A stretch of DNA of 64,000 nt from Sphingobacteriales bacterium (GCA_028288165.1 JAQBOG010000032.1:1-64000); one strand, 5' to 3'. Shown: positions 1-8,131, numbered from the stretch's first letter. Numbers and translations: made by a program. Notes: generated by a model from the sequence alone, not told the origin.

Positions 1-301
1 AACAAAATATTCCTATAATTTTATCCTTGGTGAGCATCTCTAAGAATTGTTTAAGTGTCGTTACTCAAATTTATTCTTTGATGCTCACTTTTTTATATCA
101 TTTATCTAGCAACTTGGGTTAATTAGTTGTTTCAAATCTTACAATAAGTCTGAGTTATAACAATTAATCTTACACGAACTATTGCCTTTTTAATTATGAC
201 TAGAATAAGATTTGAACAGCACTTTCAAATAGAGCAATTAGATAAATAAATGTAAATTATATCAATTATTTTCTACCGAGGTTTGCATCATCTGTTAGCA
301 T
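1..301. other. Intergenic region at window start
   Basis: No gene is visible before the rhamnosidase. An inverted repeat lies at 30-38 (GTGAGCATC) and 80-88 (GATGCTCAC), separated by 41 bases and followed by a T run (89-94). This arrangement could end transcription of a gene lying left of the window. The long loop makes it an unusual terminator. The rest is AT-rich, with no clear promoter box next to the ATG at 302. Confidence 0.4.
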
Positions 302-2671
302 ATGAAAAGAATAATTCAATCGCTTTTTTTAGTATTAATTAGTTGCTCTGTGAAGAGCCAGGAAAGCCATAATGTGAACCCTGCTTTGTTAAATAAGTAC
401 TGGTCTGCATCTTGGATTAGCTGTCCAGATGCACCGAAAAGGGATTATGGCGTTTATCATTTTAGGAAAACGTTTGAGCTATCAGAAATGCCAAAGACCT
501 TTATTGTCAACGTTTCGGCAGATAATCGTTATCGGTTATTGGTAAATGGAAAAGCAGTATGCAGTGGTCCGGCCAGGGGAGATTTATATAACTGGTACTT
601 TGAAACTGTTGACATTGCTCCGTACCTAAAGAAAGGCTCAAATATCGTGGCGGCCGTAGTTTGGAATATGGGTGTTTATGCACCTGTAGCACAAATCTCT
701 AATCAAACAGCTTTTGTATTACAAGGTAACTCTGATATTGAAAATGTGATAAATACCAATGAAAGTTGGAAAGTGCTTTCTAATAAGGCGTACAAGCCGT
801 GCTCTACAGATAACGGAAGTCGCTTGCATACTTATATGGTAGTTGGCCCTGGCGATGATGTAAACGCAGCATTATATCCGTGGGGATGGCAGGAGGAGAG
901 TTTCATCGATAAAAATTGGTTATCAGCTCTCCAAATTTCTGCACCTATGCCGGTAGGCTATGGCACCGACAATATGTGGAACCTTGTGCCTCGAAATATT
1001 CCTTTGATGGAAGAGCGTTTACAAAGAATTCCAAAAATCAGACGATCATCGGGAGTGACTGTCAACAATGACTTTTTAAGTGGAGGGGCAGCATTAACAA
1101 TACCCGCTAATACTACAGTTTCTGTTTTACTAGATCAAACTTTCAATACTGTTGCCTACCCCGAATTGGTTACGAGTAAAGGCATCGGATCGGTAATCGA
1201 ATTAACCTATGCTGAATCCTTATTTAAGGGAGAAGAGAAGGGAAACAGAGATGAGATTGAGGGGAAAGATATTAGAGGGAATTATGATATTTTCCGACCA
1301 GATGGCGGCATCAAACGATTATTCAGGCCTTTATGGTTACGAACTTATCGATATATTCAATTAGATATCGCTACCAAAAATGAACCGCTAGAAATCAATG
1401 ATTTTTATGGGATGTATACCGGATACCCCTTTGAGGTGAATGCTAGCTTTAGTAGTAACGATAAATCTTTACAGGATATTTGGAATGTTGGCTGGCATAC
1501 TGCACGTTTATGTGCTGGTGAAACGTATTATGATTGCCCTTATTATGAGCAATTGCAATATGAAGGTGATACTAGGATTCAGGCTCTAATATCCTTATAC
1601 GTCAGTGGAGATGACCGCTTAATGCGCAAAGCGATAGTTGATTTTTATAATTCACGTGTCCCAGAGGGGCTGACACAAGGCCGGTATCCAAGTAATCGAA
1701 TTCAGGTGATTCCACCTTTTTCATTATACTGGGTATCAATGGTTCATGATTATTGGATGCACCGAAAAGACGATGAATTTACGGGTAGTTTTTTAACAGG
1801 GATACGAGGTGTTTTGGATTGGTATGAGAAGCATCTGGATAAAGAAAAAAAGATGCTTGGACCCATGAAATGGTGGAATTTTGTGGATTGGAATACTGCT
1901 TTCCCGATGGGAACGCCAGACGGTGCTGAGAATGGAAATTCGTCTATAATCACCCTGCAGTACGTTTACACGTTACAGCAGGCTGCTCTTATGTTTGAAT
2001 ATTATGGTAAACAACAGGAAGCCGATCATTATAGAAGTATCGCTTCGCAAATGAATTCAGCGGTTTATAAACAATGCTTTGATGCTTCGAAAGGACTAAT
2101 GGCAAATACTCCCGAAAAAAAATCTTTTAGCCAGCATGCAAGTATTATGGCGGTTATCACCGGATGTATACCCAAGGGAAATCGTAAGTCGGTAATGGAG
2201 AAAGTTTTACAAGATAATACACTTAGCCAAGCCACATTTTATTATCGATTTTATTTAACAAGAGCATTAAAAAATGCAGGCATGGCAAACTTGTATTATT
2301 CGCAATTAAAACCTTGGCGGGATATGCTTAAAATCGGATTAACCACATTCGCTGAAAATCCAGATCCGAGCCGATCTGATTGCCATGCATGGAGTGCAAG
2401 TCCTAATTATGATTTTCTTGCAACGATTTGCGGTATCAATCCAGATAAACCCGGATTTTCATCAGTTAAAATTGAACCAGCTTTTGGTGAATTAAATGAA
2501 GTTACGGGTACAATGCCCCATCCAAATGGAACTATTACTTTAAATTTGAAAAGGAAAGGTGTAGAGGGTATTAAAGGAGAGATTAGTTTGCCGTCTGGTT
2601 TAACGGGCACATTTATTTGGTTAGGGAAAAAGGTTTTGTTAAAACCCGGACTGCAAAAAATTGATCTATAA
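302..2671 (+). CDS. Secreted alpha-L-rhamnosidase-like glycoside hydrolase (GH78)
   Basis: This probably removes terminal alpha-L-rhamnose from plant or bacterial glycans outside the cytoplasm. The N-terminus (about residues 1-19) is a hydrophobic export signal; LISC at 13-16 could be a lipobox, so the protein may be lipid-anchored. It is followed by a beta-sandwich region opening with WIS and YGVYHFRKTFEL, as in GH78 N-terminal domains. The (alpha/alpha)6 catalytic domain carries CPYYEQLQYEGDTRIQ near residue 411, which matches the GH78 motif holding acidic catalytic residues, and HAWSASP near 694. A C-terminal beta domain follows. The length of 789 aa is normal for the family. No SusC/SusD pair is visible beside it, so the substrate is unknown. 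Family call is firm; exact specificity is inference. Confidence 0.85.
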   Translation: MKRIIQSLFLVLISCSVKSQESHNVNPALLNKYWSASWISCPDAPKRDYGVYHFRKTFELSEMPKTFIVNVSADNRYRLLVNGKAVCSGPARGDLYNWYFETVDIAPYLKKGSNIVAAVVWNMGVYAPVAQISNQTAFVLQGNSDIENVINTNESWKVLSNKAYKPCSTDNGSRLHTYMVVGPGDDVNAALYPWGWQEESFIDKNWLSALQISAPMPVGYGTDNMWNLVPRNIPLMEERLQRIPKIRRSSGVTVNNDFLSGGAALTIPANTTVSVLLDQTFNTVAYPELVTSKGIGSVIELTYAESLFKGEEKGNRDEIEGKDIRGNYDIFRPDGGIKRLFRPLWLRTYRYIQLDIATKNEPLEINDFYGMYTGYPFEVNASFSSNDKSLQDIWNVGWHTARLCAGETYYDCPYYEQLQYEGDTRIQALISLYVSGDDRLMRKAIVDFYNSRVPEGLTQGRYPSNRIQVIPPFSLYWVSMVHDYWMHRKDDEFTGSFLTGIRGVLDWYEKHLDKEKKMLGPMKWWNFVDWNTAFPMGTPDGAENGNSSIITLQYVYTLQQAALMFEYYGKQQEADHYRSIASQMNSAVYKQCFDASKGLMANTPEKKSFSQHASIMAVITGCIPKGNRKSVMEKVLQDNTLSQATFYYRFYLTRALKNAGMANLYYSQLKPWRDMLKIGLTTFAENPDPSRSDCHAWSASPNYDFLATICGINPDKPGFSSVKIEPAFGELNEVTGTMPHPNGTITLNLKRKGVEGIKGEISLPSGLTGTFIWLGKKVLLKPGLQKIDL

Positions 2672-2709
2672 AGGCTCGATTTTATAGCTACTTTAACCCA
2701 ATACTAAGC

Positions 2710-3168
2710 TTACACTCCAAATTGGGTTAAATGGTGATTTAGATGTTTATAAAACATGTTGTTCCATTCTGCTGTATTTAACATGCCAAATGAATGAGAC
2801 AGTCGGTTGTCAAAATGGCTATCACCTAGCTGCTGTGTTTTATTAATATGATTTATTAGCCTTTCTTTTTCAGCCTCAAAATCTCGTGAATCAGTAATGA
2901 TAAACATGGGTGCTGTTTTCTCATTATGCTTGAAGGGTGTTTCGTTGGTCACGATTTTTTTGACGAACGTTTTCAAAATAAATTTTAGCAGAAAATTGGG
3001 CTTAGGATGCTTGTCTTCATAAACCAGCTCATAAGTGACATTACAATGCGCTAACATTTGCGCAACATTCATCTTACCCCATTTTGGTTGGGAATTTATA
3101 GTAAGGCTATTAATTCTTTGAATTATAGAATCCGAAACTTCTTTTTCGAAGATATTTGGTAATGCCAT
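2710..3168 (-). CDS. DUF1569 family protein (DinB-like fold)
   Basis: This is a 152-residue soluble protein. The stretch WGKMNVAQMLAHC (about residues 30-42) is the hallmark of the DUF1569 group, which has the four-helix DinB/YfiT fold, and HLNHHLTQFG near the C-terminus fits the expected last helix. The family's function is not known. The conserved histidines suggest metal binding by analogy with DinB-like enzymes. There is no signal peptide. It is convergent with the upstream rhamnosidase (38 bp between the stops) and has no operon partner. Confidence 0.75.
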   Translation of the reverse strand: MALPNIFEKEVSDSIIQRINSLTINSQPKWGKMNVAQMLAHCNVTYELVYEDKHPKPNFLLKFILKTFVKKIVTNETPFKHNEKTAPMFIITDSRDFEAEKERLINHINKTQQLGDSHFDNRLSHSFGMLNTAEWNNMFYKHLNHHLTQFGV

Positions 3169-3510
3169 TTTTAAGAATTTTGTAGTTAAAGTTAAACTTG
3201 ATCATTGTTATTGAGACAAATCTTAATAACAAAAGACTACTTAACTAATGTATCATTAAAAATGAGTGTCTCAAAGCTTTGTAATATTTTTTAATATTTA
3301 TTTCTCATTTTTATCGAAGGTTTCAGTCAGTAAGTACTATTTACCCGATTTCTAAGGGGAATACTTTGAATAACTTTACTAAAGACGGCAATTTTTCACG
3401 TTGAGTGTTATCGGAAATCAAAATTGCTTATTATTTGAAGAGAGTCGATTGAAATGAACATTACCCTCAGATCATTTCAGTTTATTGTTTGCTTATCAGG
3501 ATGAGGCTGT
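3169..3510. other. Intergenic region, no gene seen
   Basis: About 340 AT-rich bases between the start of the DUF1569 gene and the end of the blaR1-like gene. No open frame resembling a gene and no RNA fold was recognised. The only structured element is the terminator listed separately at its right end. Confidence 0.4.
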
Positions 3511-3511
3511 A

Positions 3512-3544
3512 TCAAAAGCCCGACTCTTATAAATCGGGCTTTAC
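3512..3544 (-). terminator. Terminator of the blaI-blaR1 operon
   Basis: AAAGCCCGA at 3515-3523 pairs with TCGGGCTTT at 3534-3542 (9-bp arms, 10-nt loop). On the minus strand the stem is followed by TTTTGAT. It lies 7 bases past the blaR1-like stop codon. Confidence 0.75.
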
Positions 3545-3548
3545 GATA

Positions 3549-5264
3549 CTACTGTTTTGAAGCTTCTTTTTGTGATTTCTCGATTTGCTTCTGTTGTTCC
3601 TCCAGCTTTTTTATCTGCTTTTTAAATTCTGGACCGTTAAATTTCTTTTCCATCTCAACTCCCATTTTTTCCATCTTTTCAACTTGAGCTTTCCATTCAG
3701 GGCTATCAAAATGTTGCATTTTTTTATTCATTTCTTCCATTTGAGCTTTCCACTCTGGGCTTTCGAAATGCTTTTTAATTTCCTCGCTGTTTTTAGCAAT
3801 TAATTGCTGCTGCTTTTTCCACTCTGGACTATTAAAATACATCTTCATTTCTTCGCTATGCTTCGCAATTGCTTTTTGTTGAGCTTTCCACTCCGGGCTG
3901 TTAAAGTGCTTTTTGAGATCTTCTGCATTCTTTTTTATCTCGGCTTGTTGTGTTTTCCATTCTGCGCTTTCAAAAATTTTTTTTAATTCGTCTGTATTTT
4001 TCTTTAATGCTTCTTGCTTGTCTTTCCACTCTTCGTTATCTAAATATTTACTCACCTTATTCGTGTCTTGAACACCTTTATTGCCTTTTTTAGGAGATAC
4101 TGGTGGAGGAGGTGGTGTATCATTTGGCATTATTGGAAGTGGTGGTGCAGCTCTAAGTTCAGGTTGTGCAGGTGGCGATGGAGGTGCTAGTTCAGTAGTA
4201 TCAGACACTACAGGTGCCAGAGGCGCTGGCGGCGGAACTTGGTATTTAGCATACGATTTTTGCCTAGCCTTTTTTACTTTTAAACTATCGGTTGGCACAG
4301 CCCAGGCTAAGGACATACTTACAGCAATTAAAGCTACAATGGCCAATAGTTTGTGTTTTGGATTGGAGTTTACGGTTTTCATAACATTTAATCTTTTGAT
4401 TCTGTTAAATAATGAATGTTTTCCTGCCCCGTCTGCAGCCATGGCAAGCTGGTTATAGTCAGTTCTGTTTTCTTCAATTAAGAGTAAAGCTTTTGCGTAA
4501 AGTCCCGGATTGGTAGTATAGGATAGTACCAGGTCATCACAGCAATACTCTCTTTCGTTTTTAAGGTCACGGGCAAATAGCCAAACAACCGGGTTGAAAA
4601 AAAGAACCGTTTCTATAAGTTTTTGAATGATATTGATCAGATAATCATTGCGTTTAATATGTGCTAATTCATGTAATAAAATGGCTTCTACTTGCTCCAT
4701 GCTCAACTGATTAAGCATCCCAATAGGAAAAAATATAATTGGTTTTACAAACCCAACTGTAAAGGGTACGATCAGTTTCTCAGAGAATAACAAGCGTACT
4801 TCGGTTGATAGCCCGAACTTGTTCGAAAGGGATTTTACCTTGTTTTGCCATTCTGGTAATAGCTTCAATCCAACATCGTGTTTTAACCTGTTAATTTTGT
4901 GAAGACCGCTCAACAAGGAAATTATATGAGCGACAAGGCCAAGGATGTAAACGGAAAAAATTAGTAAAGAATGTTGTTGCAAAAACTGTTTGATTGATTT
5001 CAGTAGAGAGAATTTTTCACTCAAAAAGAGTTGCGGCTTAGCAGAAATAAATTGTATTTCTGGAGAGTATAGTTTGATTGCTGAATATAAAAAACCGATA
5101 AGTAAAAACACAAGGCTTCCTAACAGTAGCCGATATTTCCACAGAGATGAAATGCCAGGACTTGCTAACAATAAACCTCTAACAATTAGTAGCGTAAAGG
5201 TTCCCTGTATAAGTGAAATACAGATTGCCTGACTTAAAGCGAAAAACAAATTGGCAGCGTTCAT
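3549..5264 (-). CDS. BlaR1/MecR1-type M56 sensor metallopeptidase with SPEWK repeat tail
   Basis: An integral-membrane zinc peptidase that in this family senses a signal and inactivates the BlaI-type repressor by proteolysis. About four membrane segments lie in residues 1-330. The gluzincin motif HELAH is at residues 198-202, and EREYCCDD supplies the downstream acidic residue. After the last membrane segment comes a proline-rich stretch (about 340-400), then about seven imperfect units of about 23 residues keyed on SPEWK, rich in Lys, Gln and Glu and probably helical. BlaR1 proteins normally carry a penicillin-binding domain outside the membrane. It is absent here, so the ligand is unlikely to be a beta-lactam recognised in the classical way. 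The repressor gene lies 5 bp upstream. Confidence 0.85.
   Translation of the reverse strand: MNAANLFFALSQAICISLIQGTFTLLIVRGLLLASPGISSLWKYRLLLGSLVFLLIGFLYSAIKLYSPEIQFISAKPQLFLSEKFSLLKSIKQFLQQHSLLIFSVYILGLVAHIISLLSGLHKINRLKHDVGLKLLPEWQNKVKSLSNKFGLSTEVRLLFSEKLIVPFTVGFVKPIIFFPIGMLNQLSMEQVEAILLHELAHIKRNDYLINIIQKLIETVLFFNPVVWLFARDLKNEREYCCDDLVLSYTTNPGLYAKALLLIEENRTDYNQLAMAADGAGKHSLFNRIKRLNVMKTVNSNPKHKLLAIVALIAVSMSLAWAVPTDSLKVKKARQKSYAKYQVPPPAPLAPVVSDTTELAPPSPPAQPELRAAPPLPIMPNDTPPPPPVSPKKGNKGVQDTNKVSKYLDNEEWKDKQEALKKNTDELKKIFESAEWKTQQAEIKKNAEDLKKHFNSPEWKAQQKAIAKHSEEMKMYFNSPEWKKQQQLIAKNSEEIKKHFESPEWKAQMEEMNKKMQHFDSPEWKAQVEKMEKMGVEMEKKFNGPEFKKQIKKLEEQQKQIEKSQKEASKQ
3552..4050 (-). repeat. In-gene repeat encoding about seven 23-residue SPEWK units
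   Basis: The C-terminal third of the M56 gene encodes successive units beginning NEEWK, SAEWK, SPEWK (four times) and GPEFK. Each is followed by a Gln/Lys/Glu-rich helix ending in F. Unit length is 23 residues except one of 19. Nucleotide identity between units is only partial, so this is an old duplication rather than a recent slippage array. Confidence 0.8.
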
Positions 5265-5269
5265 AGCTC

Positions 5270-5647
5270 TTATTTCTTTTCTAGTTCATCGATGTATTTT
5301 TTAATCATCTCAATTTCTTCTCTGGATGATTTTTTATTGCTTAATGCCTGCATTACTAGCTGTGCAGCCGAACCGTTAAATACCGTATCAATCATGGTAT
5401 CTAACAGATTTTGACTCGTTTTAGATTGCGAAACCAACGCTTTATAAACATGTGTCCGACTACTGGTGTCTCGTTCTACTAATCCTTTTTCATGCATAAT
5501 CTGCATTAATTTTAGGGTAGTAGTGTAGCCAACTTCTCCTTCTTTCCCTTCCGATAATTCTTCATTCACATCCCGCACAGTACACTCACCTTTTTTCCAA
5601 AGGATAGTTAGAATTTCCAGTTCACTATTAGTTGGTTTCACTTTCAT
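5270..5647 (-). CDS. BlaI/MecI/CopY-family transcriptional repressor
   Basis: A 125-residue winged-helix repressor that binds DNA as a dimer and is released when its membrane partner signals. LTILWKKGECTVRDVNEEL and GYTTTLKLMQIM are the family's helix-turn-helix and recognition-helix sequences, followed by the C-terminal dimerisation helices. It precedes the M56 peptidase gene by 5 bp, the standard arrangement of this two-gene signalling pair. Two inverted repeats of the same geometry at the promoter (5651-5674 and 5680-5695) suggest autoregulation. Whether other genes, for example proteases or efflux pumps elsewhere, are controlled cannot be seen. Confidence 0.9.
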   Translation of the reverse strand: MKVKPTNSELEILTILWKKGECTVRDVNEELSEGKEGEVGYTTTLKLMQIMHEKGLVERDTSSRTHVYKALVSQSKTSQNLLDTMIDTVFNGSAAQLVMQALSNKKSSREEIEMIKKYIDELEKK

Positions 5648-5650
5648 AAT

Positions 5651-5695
5651 GTAATACGAATTGTTTCGTATTACAATTATACGAACTTTTTCGTA
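5651..5695 (-). promoter_or_regulatory. Twin BlaI-type operators upstream of the repressor gene
   Basis: Site 1 (5651-5674) is GTAATACGAA, TTGT, TTCGTATTAC, with perfect 10-bp arms. Site 2 (5680-5695) is TACGAA, CTTT, TTCGTA, with 6-bp arms. Both share the core ACGAA-N4-TTCGT, and their centres are 25 bp apart. Site 1 begins 4 bases from the blaI-like ATG and site 2 overlaps the expected transcription start. Operator function is inferred from position and symmetry. Confidence 0.75.
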
Positions 5696-5699
5696 GATG

Positions 5700-5707
5700 C
5701 AAAATTA
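5700..5707 (-). promoter_or_regulatory. -7 box of the blaI-like promoter
   Basis: The minus strand reads TAATTTTG, an exact match to the Bacteroidota -7 consensus TAnnTTTG. No convincing -33 TTTG was found at 19-20 bp. The predicted start (about 5693) falls inside operator 2. Confidence 0.6.
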
Positions 5708-5834
5708 TTTTGCATTATTTAACAATTAGGTGAAACCAATGCACAAATTCGATGTTAAATTTAGTATGAAGTGCCGTTTGTTTCACGTATTAAATAGCTA
5801 ATAAACAGTTATTTAATCACTTAAGCTTAAAACT

Positions 5835-6383
5835 ATGAAAACAATTACTGCGGGAGGTAAGGTGTATGATTTGTACTGCGCAAAAGGCCATGTCGAGGAG
5901 ACCGGCAAAAACATGGAAACAAGAGTAAGCGGCGGAGGTGGAGGCGGTGCTACTTTCGGAGGTTATGGTGCAACAGCCCCGGTTTCCATTCAATCTCATA
6001 CGGTTGTACATGACCAACTTTTTTTAACTGATAAAGCGGGTAACGAGCATTCATTTCAGCTTCAGGGTTTCAATGTTGCCTGCCGAGTCGGAAACGAACT
6101 TAGTGTTTTATGGGCTGTAAAAAGGGGGAACAAAACAGGTGATTATATTGCTGTGTATAATTATACAACCGGCAATGTATTTTACAGCAAAGGCACTCTG
6201 GAAGCCTTATTCAGGAGACCAGCTTTATATATGTTAGGAGCTATGGTTCTATGTATTATTTTAGGAAGCTTTATGTCAATTTTTTACTATGGTATTGTTT
6301 TAATTCCGATAGCATGGTTCATCGAAGGATATATGGGTGCCAAGAAATTTAAAAATGAAATAAATTATAATGAGTTTGAATAA
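5835..6383 (+). CDS. Glycine-rich membrane protein of unknown function
   Basis: I do not recognise this 182-residue protein. It has a soluble N-terminal part with a run of six glycines (about residues 33-38). A beta-rich section with HDQLFL and SFQLQGF follows, and then two hydrophobic helices (about residues 131-152 and 155-170) with a charged C-terminus. There is no signal peptide, so the N-terminal domain is probably cytoplasmic with a C-terminal membrane hairpin. It stands alone between the divergent blaI-like promoter and a terminator at 6418-6455. The frame is well formed and ends just before that terminator, which supports a real gene. Confidence 0.7.
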   Translation: MKTITAGGKVYDLYCAKGHVEETGKNMETRVSGGGGGGATFGGYGATAPVSIQSHTVVHDQLFLTDKAGNEHSFQLQGFNVACRVGNELSVLWAVKRGNKTGDYIAVYNYTTGNVFYSKGTLEALFRRPALYMLGAMVLCIILGSFMSIFYYGIVLIPIAWFIEGYMGAKKFKNEINYNEFE

Positions 6384-6417
6384 TGATTTTGTAAACGCAA
6401 TTCCATCACAACATTAA

Positions 6418-6455
6418 GCAGTTCGACATCTTCGTAGCCTATGTCGAACTGTTTT
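6418..6455 (+). terminator. Terminator after the glycine-rich membrane protein
   Basis: CAGTTCGACAT (6419-6429) pairs with ATGTCGAACTG (6441-6451), giving 11-bp perfect arms and an 11-nt loop, followed by TTTT. It lies 35 bases past the stop at 6383. Confidence 0.75.
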
Positions 6456-6479
6456 GAGCACAGATTATTTCTACAAAGG

Positions 6480-6690
6480 CAAAAATTACCAAAAGCATTG
6501 TAAAATGCAATTACTGCACTAATAACGCCAGGTGTTTCTTACAGTGATAACATCATTTAGCAAAAAATACTAAGCCTCTGCTAAGCCTTAAACCAAGCGA
6601 CATCATTTATTCCACAAAGTCGTCATATCGAGTTTAGTGAAACGCTTGGCGACCCCTTTTATACCTGTGGATCAGCAAGTGAGACCATGT
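6480..6690 (+). pseudogene. Decayed mutS fragment
   Basis: Two blocks align with the intact mutS downstream. Block 1 (about 6480-6567) matches mutS about 8447-8534. In the right frame it reads ITKSIVK, then after a one-base deletion [13 protein letters not shown], identical to mutS there, followed by a TAG stop. Block 2 (about 6568-6680) matches mutS about 8645-8755 ([24 protein letters not shown]), with many substitutions. The intervening 110 bp of mutS are missing. I judge identity at roughly 75% by eye. It is in the same orientation as mutS and is clearly non-functional. Confidence 0.8.
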
Positions 6691-6740
6691 TGGGTGATTA
6701 GGCAGAGCAATCATATGTTAGTTCCTGTGAAAATTGCACA

Positions 6741-6773
6741 TTATTTAACAATTAAATTCTAATTGTTAAATAA
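6741..6773. repeat. Perfect 14-bp inverted repeat
   Basis: TTATTTAACAATTA (6741-6754) and its exact reverse complement (6760-6773) flank a 5-nt centre. The left arm also occurs as ATTATTTAACAATTA near 5714, upstream of the blaI-like gene. There is no T-run typical of a terminator. It could be a regulator site for the small HTH gene 156 bp downstream, or a remnant repeat. Confidence 0.5.
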
Positions 6774-6928
6774 ATCAAATTTGTAAGTAAATTACATTTA
6801 CCAATCAATTTCTGTGATCAAACAGAATACGCAATATTTTCAACGCAGAGTTTTTCTAAATACTCGAAAATTTTAGCCGCTTCTTAATTATTTAATTAAT
6901 TCTAAATATTGATCAAAATTTCAATAAA

Positions 6929-7141
6929 ATGAAATTCATCGAATATGCGGAAAAATTGGAAGTCATAAAATTTTTGGCTGTGCATAAACAAGCCGGCACA
7001 CCCAAGCATTTGGCTGAAAAACTAAATGTGTCCGAACGAACCATTCAGCGAATGATACAACAATTAAGAGATCATGGCTACCCAATAACATTCAATCGCT
7101 TAAGATCCACTTATGAAATTAGTAGCACAAATGCACAATAA
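6929..7141 (+). CDS. Small HTH domain protein
   Basis: A 70-residue protein that is almost entirely one winged-helix-like domain. KHLAEKLNVSERTIQRMIQQLRDHGYPI is the HTH_11/DeoR-type fold seen at the N-terminus of WYL-domain regulators, but no effector domain follows. It may be a free-standing DNA-binding protein or the remnant of a longer regulator. No further reading frame continues the WYL region downstream. A GC-rich hairpin follows at 7157-7175. The target is unknown. Confidence 0.7.
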   Translation: MKFIEYAEKLEVIKFLAVHKQAGTPKHLAEKLNVSERTIQRMIQQLRDHGYPITFNRLRSTYEISSTNAQ

Positions 7142-7156
7142 AGTAACAATTGGTTT

Positions 7157-7175
7157 GCCGCCACTTTTTGGCGGC
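7157..7175 (+). terminator. GC-rich hairpin after the small HTH gene
   Basis: GCCGCCA (7157-7163), loop CTTTT, TGGCGGC (7169-7175): perfect 7-bp arms 16 bases past the stop. There is no U-run after it on the plus strand, so this is at best a weak terminator or an RNA-stability hairpin. Confidence 0.45.
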
Positions 7176-7445
7176 GAGGTGGATTAACTTGGATCAGAGA
7201 TTGGTGGTGCCCTTCTAGTTTGCAACAGCATTGTTCGTCCGTTAAACAGCTAAGGGTAAAATTAAGAGTGTGTAAAAACCAACCTTTGACATGAAAAAAT
7301 ATTTGATTCTGCATGGGCCATTTCGGATAACCGTTATAATCAATTTGGAATAATTTTAAAAGCAATGATTTTAAATCAACTTCAAATTCCACCTCATAGT
7401 CGAAGTTTCGATTAACTGTTAACAATTATTAAAATAATAGAAATC
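7176..7445. other. Intergenic region, no convincing gene
   Basis: About 270 bases before the lipoprotein gene. A 104-codon minus-strand frame (7111-7425) crosses it but matches nothing known, overlaps the end of the HTH gene and has unlikely composition, so it is not called. Confidence 0.35.
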
Positions 7446-8009
7446 ATGAAAAACACAAACTCACATTTTAATCTTTTTCTGTTCGCAGCATTGATAATTA
7501 TTCCATTTAGCTGCAAAGAAGATAATTCGCCTACACCTGAAGGAACGGGCTTGGTGACTACACAAACACCAGCAGTCCTGGCAACACCTGTTTATCACGG
7601 TGTTCCCCAAGTAGTAAACAGCGAGGACATTAATCTAGCAAGCATTGATGATTACACAGAACACACCTTTAGTTATGCGAGTGGTGGTATTGGCAGTATT
7701 GCAGAATGCAAAATCAGTCGTGTGTTTTCTAAGCCCATTAAAAGCTTAAAACTGACTATAGTTTCTGGGCATGCTGATGACATTGGCTATGTAGGAAGCT
7801 GCCGAGTGACGCCTAAAATGGAAGGTTGTTTCGGAGGCGGCTCGGTTGAATCACTGCTCGATGTAACAAGTAATGTAACAATTTCGGGCAATTCCGCATC
7901 CTTCGTTTTAAAAGGAGAAGAAACCTGTTGTGACTGTGTTGGTGGATGGGGAGAAGATAATCTTGCAGGATCAGATAATGCTCGATTCCATTGGGTTGTT
8001 AAGTTTTGA
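7446..8009 (+). CDS. Hypothetical lipoprotein
   Basis: A 187-residue exported protein of unknown function. The signal peptide runs to about residue 22 and ends in a lipobox-like IPFSC, so the mature protein probably starts at the lipidated Cys 23 and sits in the outer membrane or periplasm. A Thr/Pro-rich linker follows, then a compact domain with several cysteines (ECK, SCR, GCF, ETCCDCVGGW). These could form disulfides or bind metal. The C-terminal DNARFHWVVKF resembles the edge strand of a beta-sandwich. It is a single gene with no operon partner. Confidence 0.7.
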   Translation: MKNTNSHFNLFLFAALIIIPFSCKEDNSPTPEGTGLVTTQTPAVLATPVYHGVPQVVNSEDINLASIDDYTEHTFSYASGGIGSIAECKISRVFSKPIKSLKLTIVSGHADDIGYVGSCRVTPKMEGCFGGGSVESLLDVTSNVTISGNSASFVLKGEETCCDCVGGWGEDNLAGSDNARFHWVVKF

Positions 8010-8046
8010 AATTAGTACGAATAGATCGCTGAATTCGTGTTAATTA

Positions 8047-8109
8047 AAAGGCTGTTGTTACTTTTGAGAGTTGATTTTTAAATTCAAAAACTTTTTATCA
8101 GCAGCCTTC
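8047..8109. repeat. Long-loop inverted repeat before mutS
   Basis: AAGGCTGTTG (8048-8057) can pair with CAGCAGCCTT (8099-8108) with one G-U, enclosing 41 bases that contain a smaller AT-rich hairpin. It lies after the lipoprotein stop and could serve as its terminator. Confidence 0.4.
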
Positions 8110-8131
8110 TTATAAGCTCTTCCATTTAGTT

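Noticed and set aside
3585-4458. Plus-strand open frames across the blaR1-like gene
   Set aside because: They are antisense shadows of the SPEWK repeat and proline-rich coding region; their composition mirrors that region.
7111-7425. 104-codon minus-strand open frame between the HTH and lipoprotein genes
   Set aside because: Overlaps the HTH gene end and a GC-rich hairpin, has no recognisable motif, no promoter and unlikely amino-acid composition.
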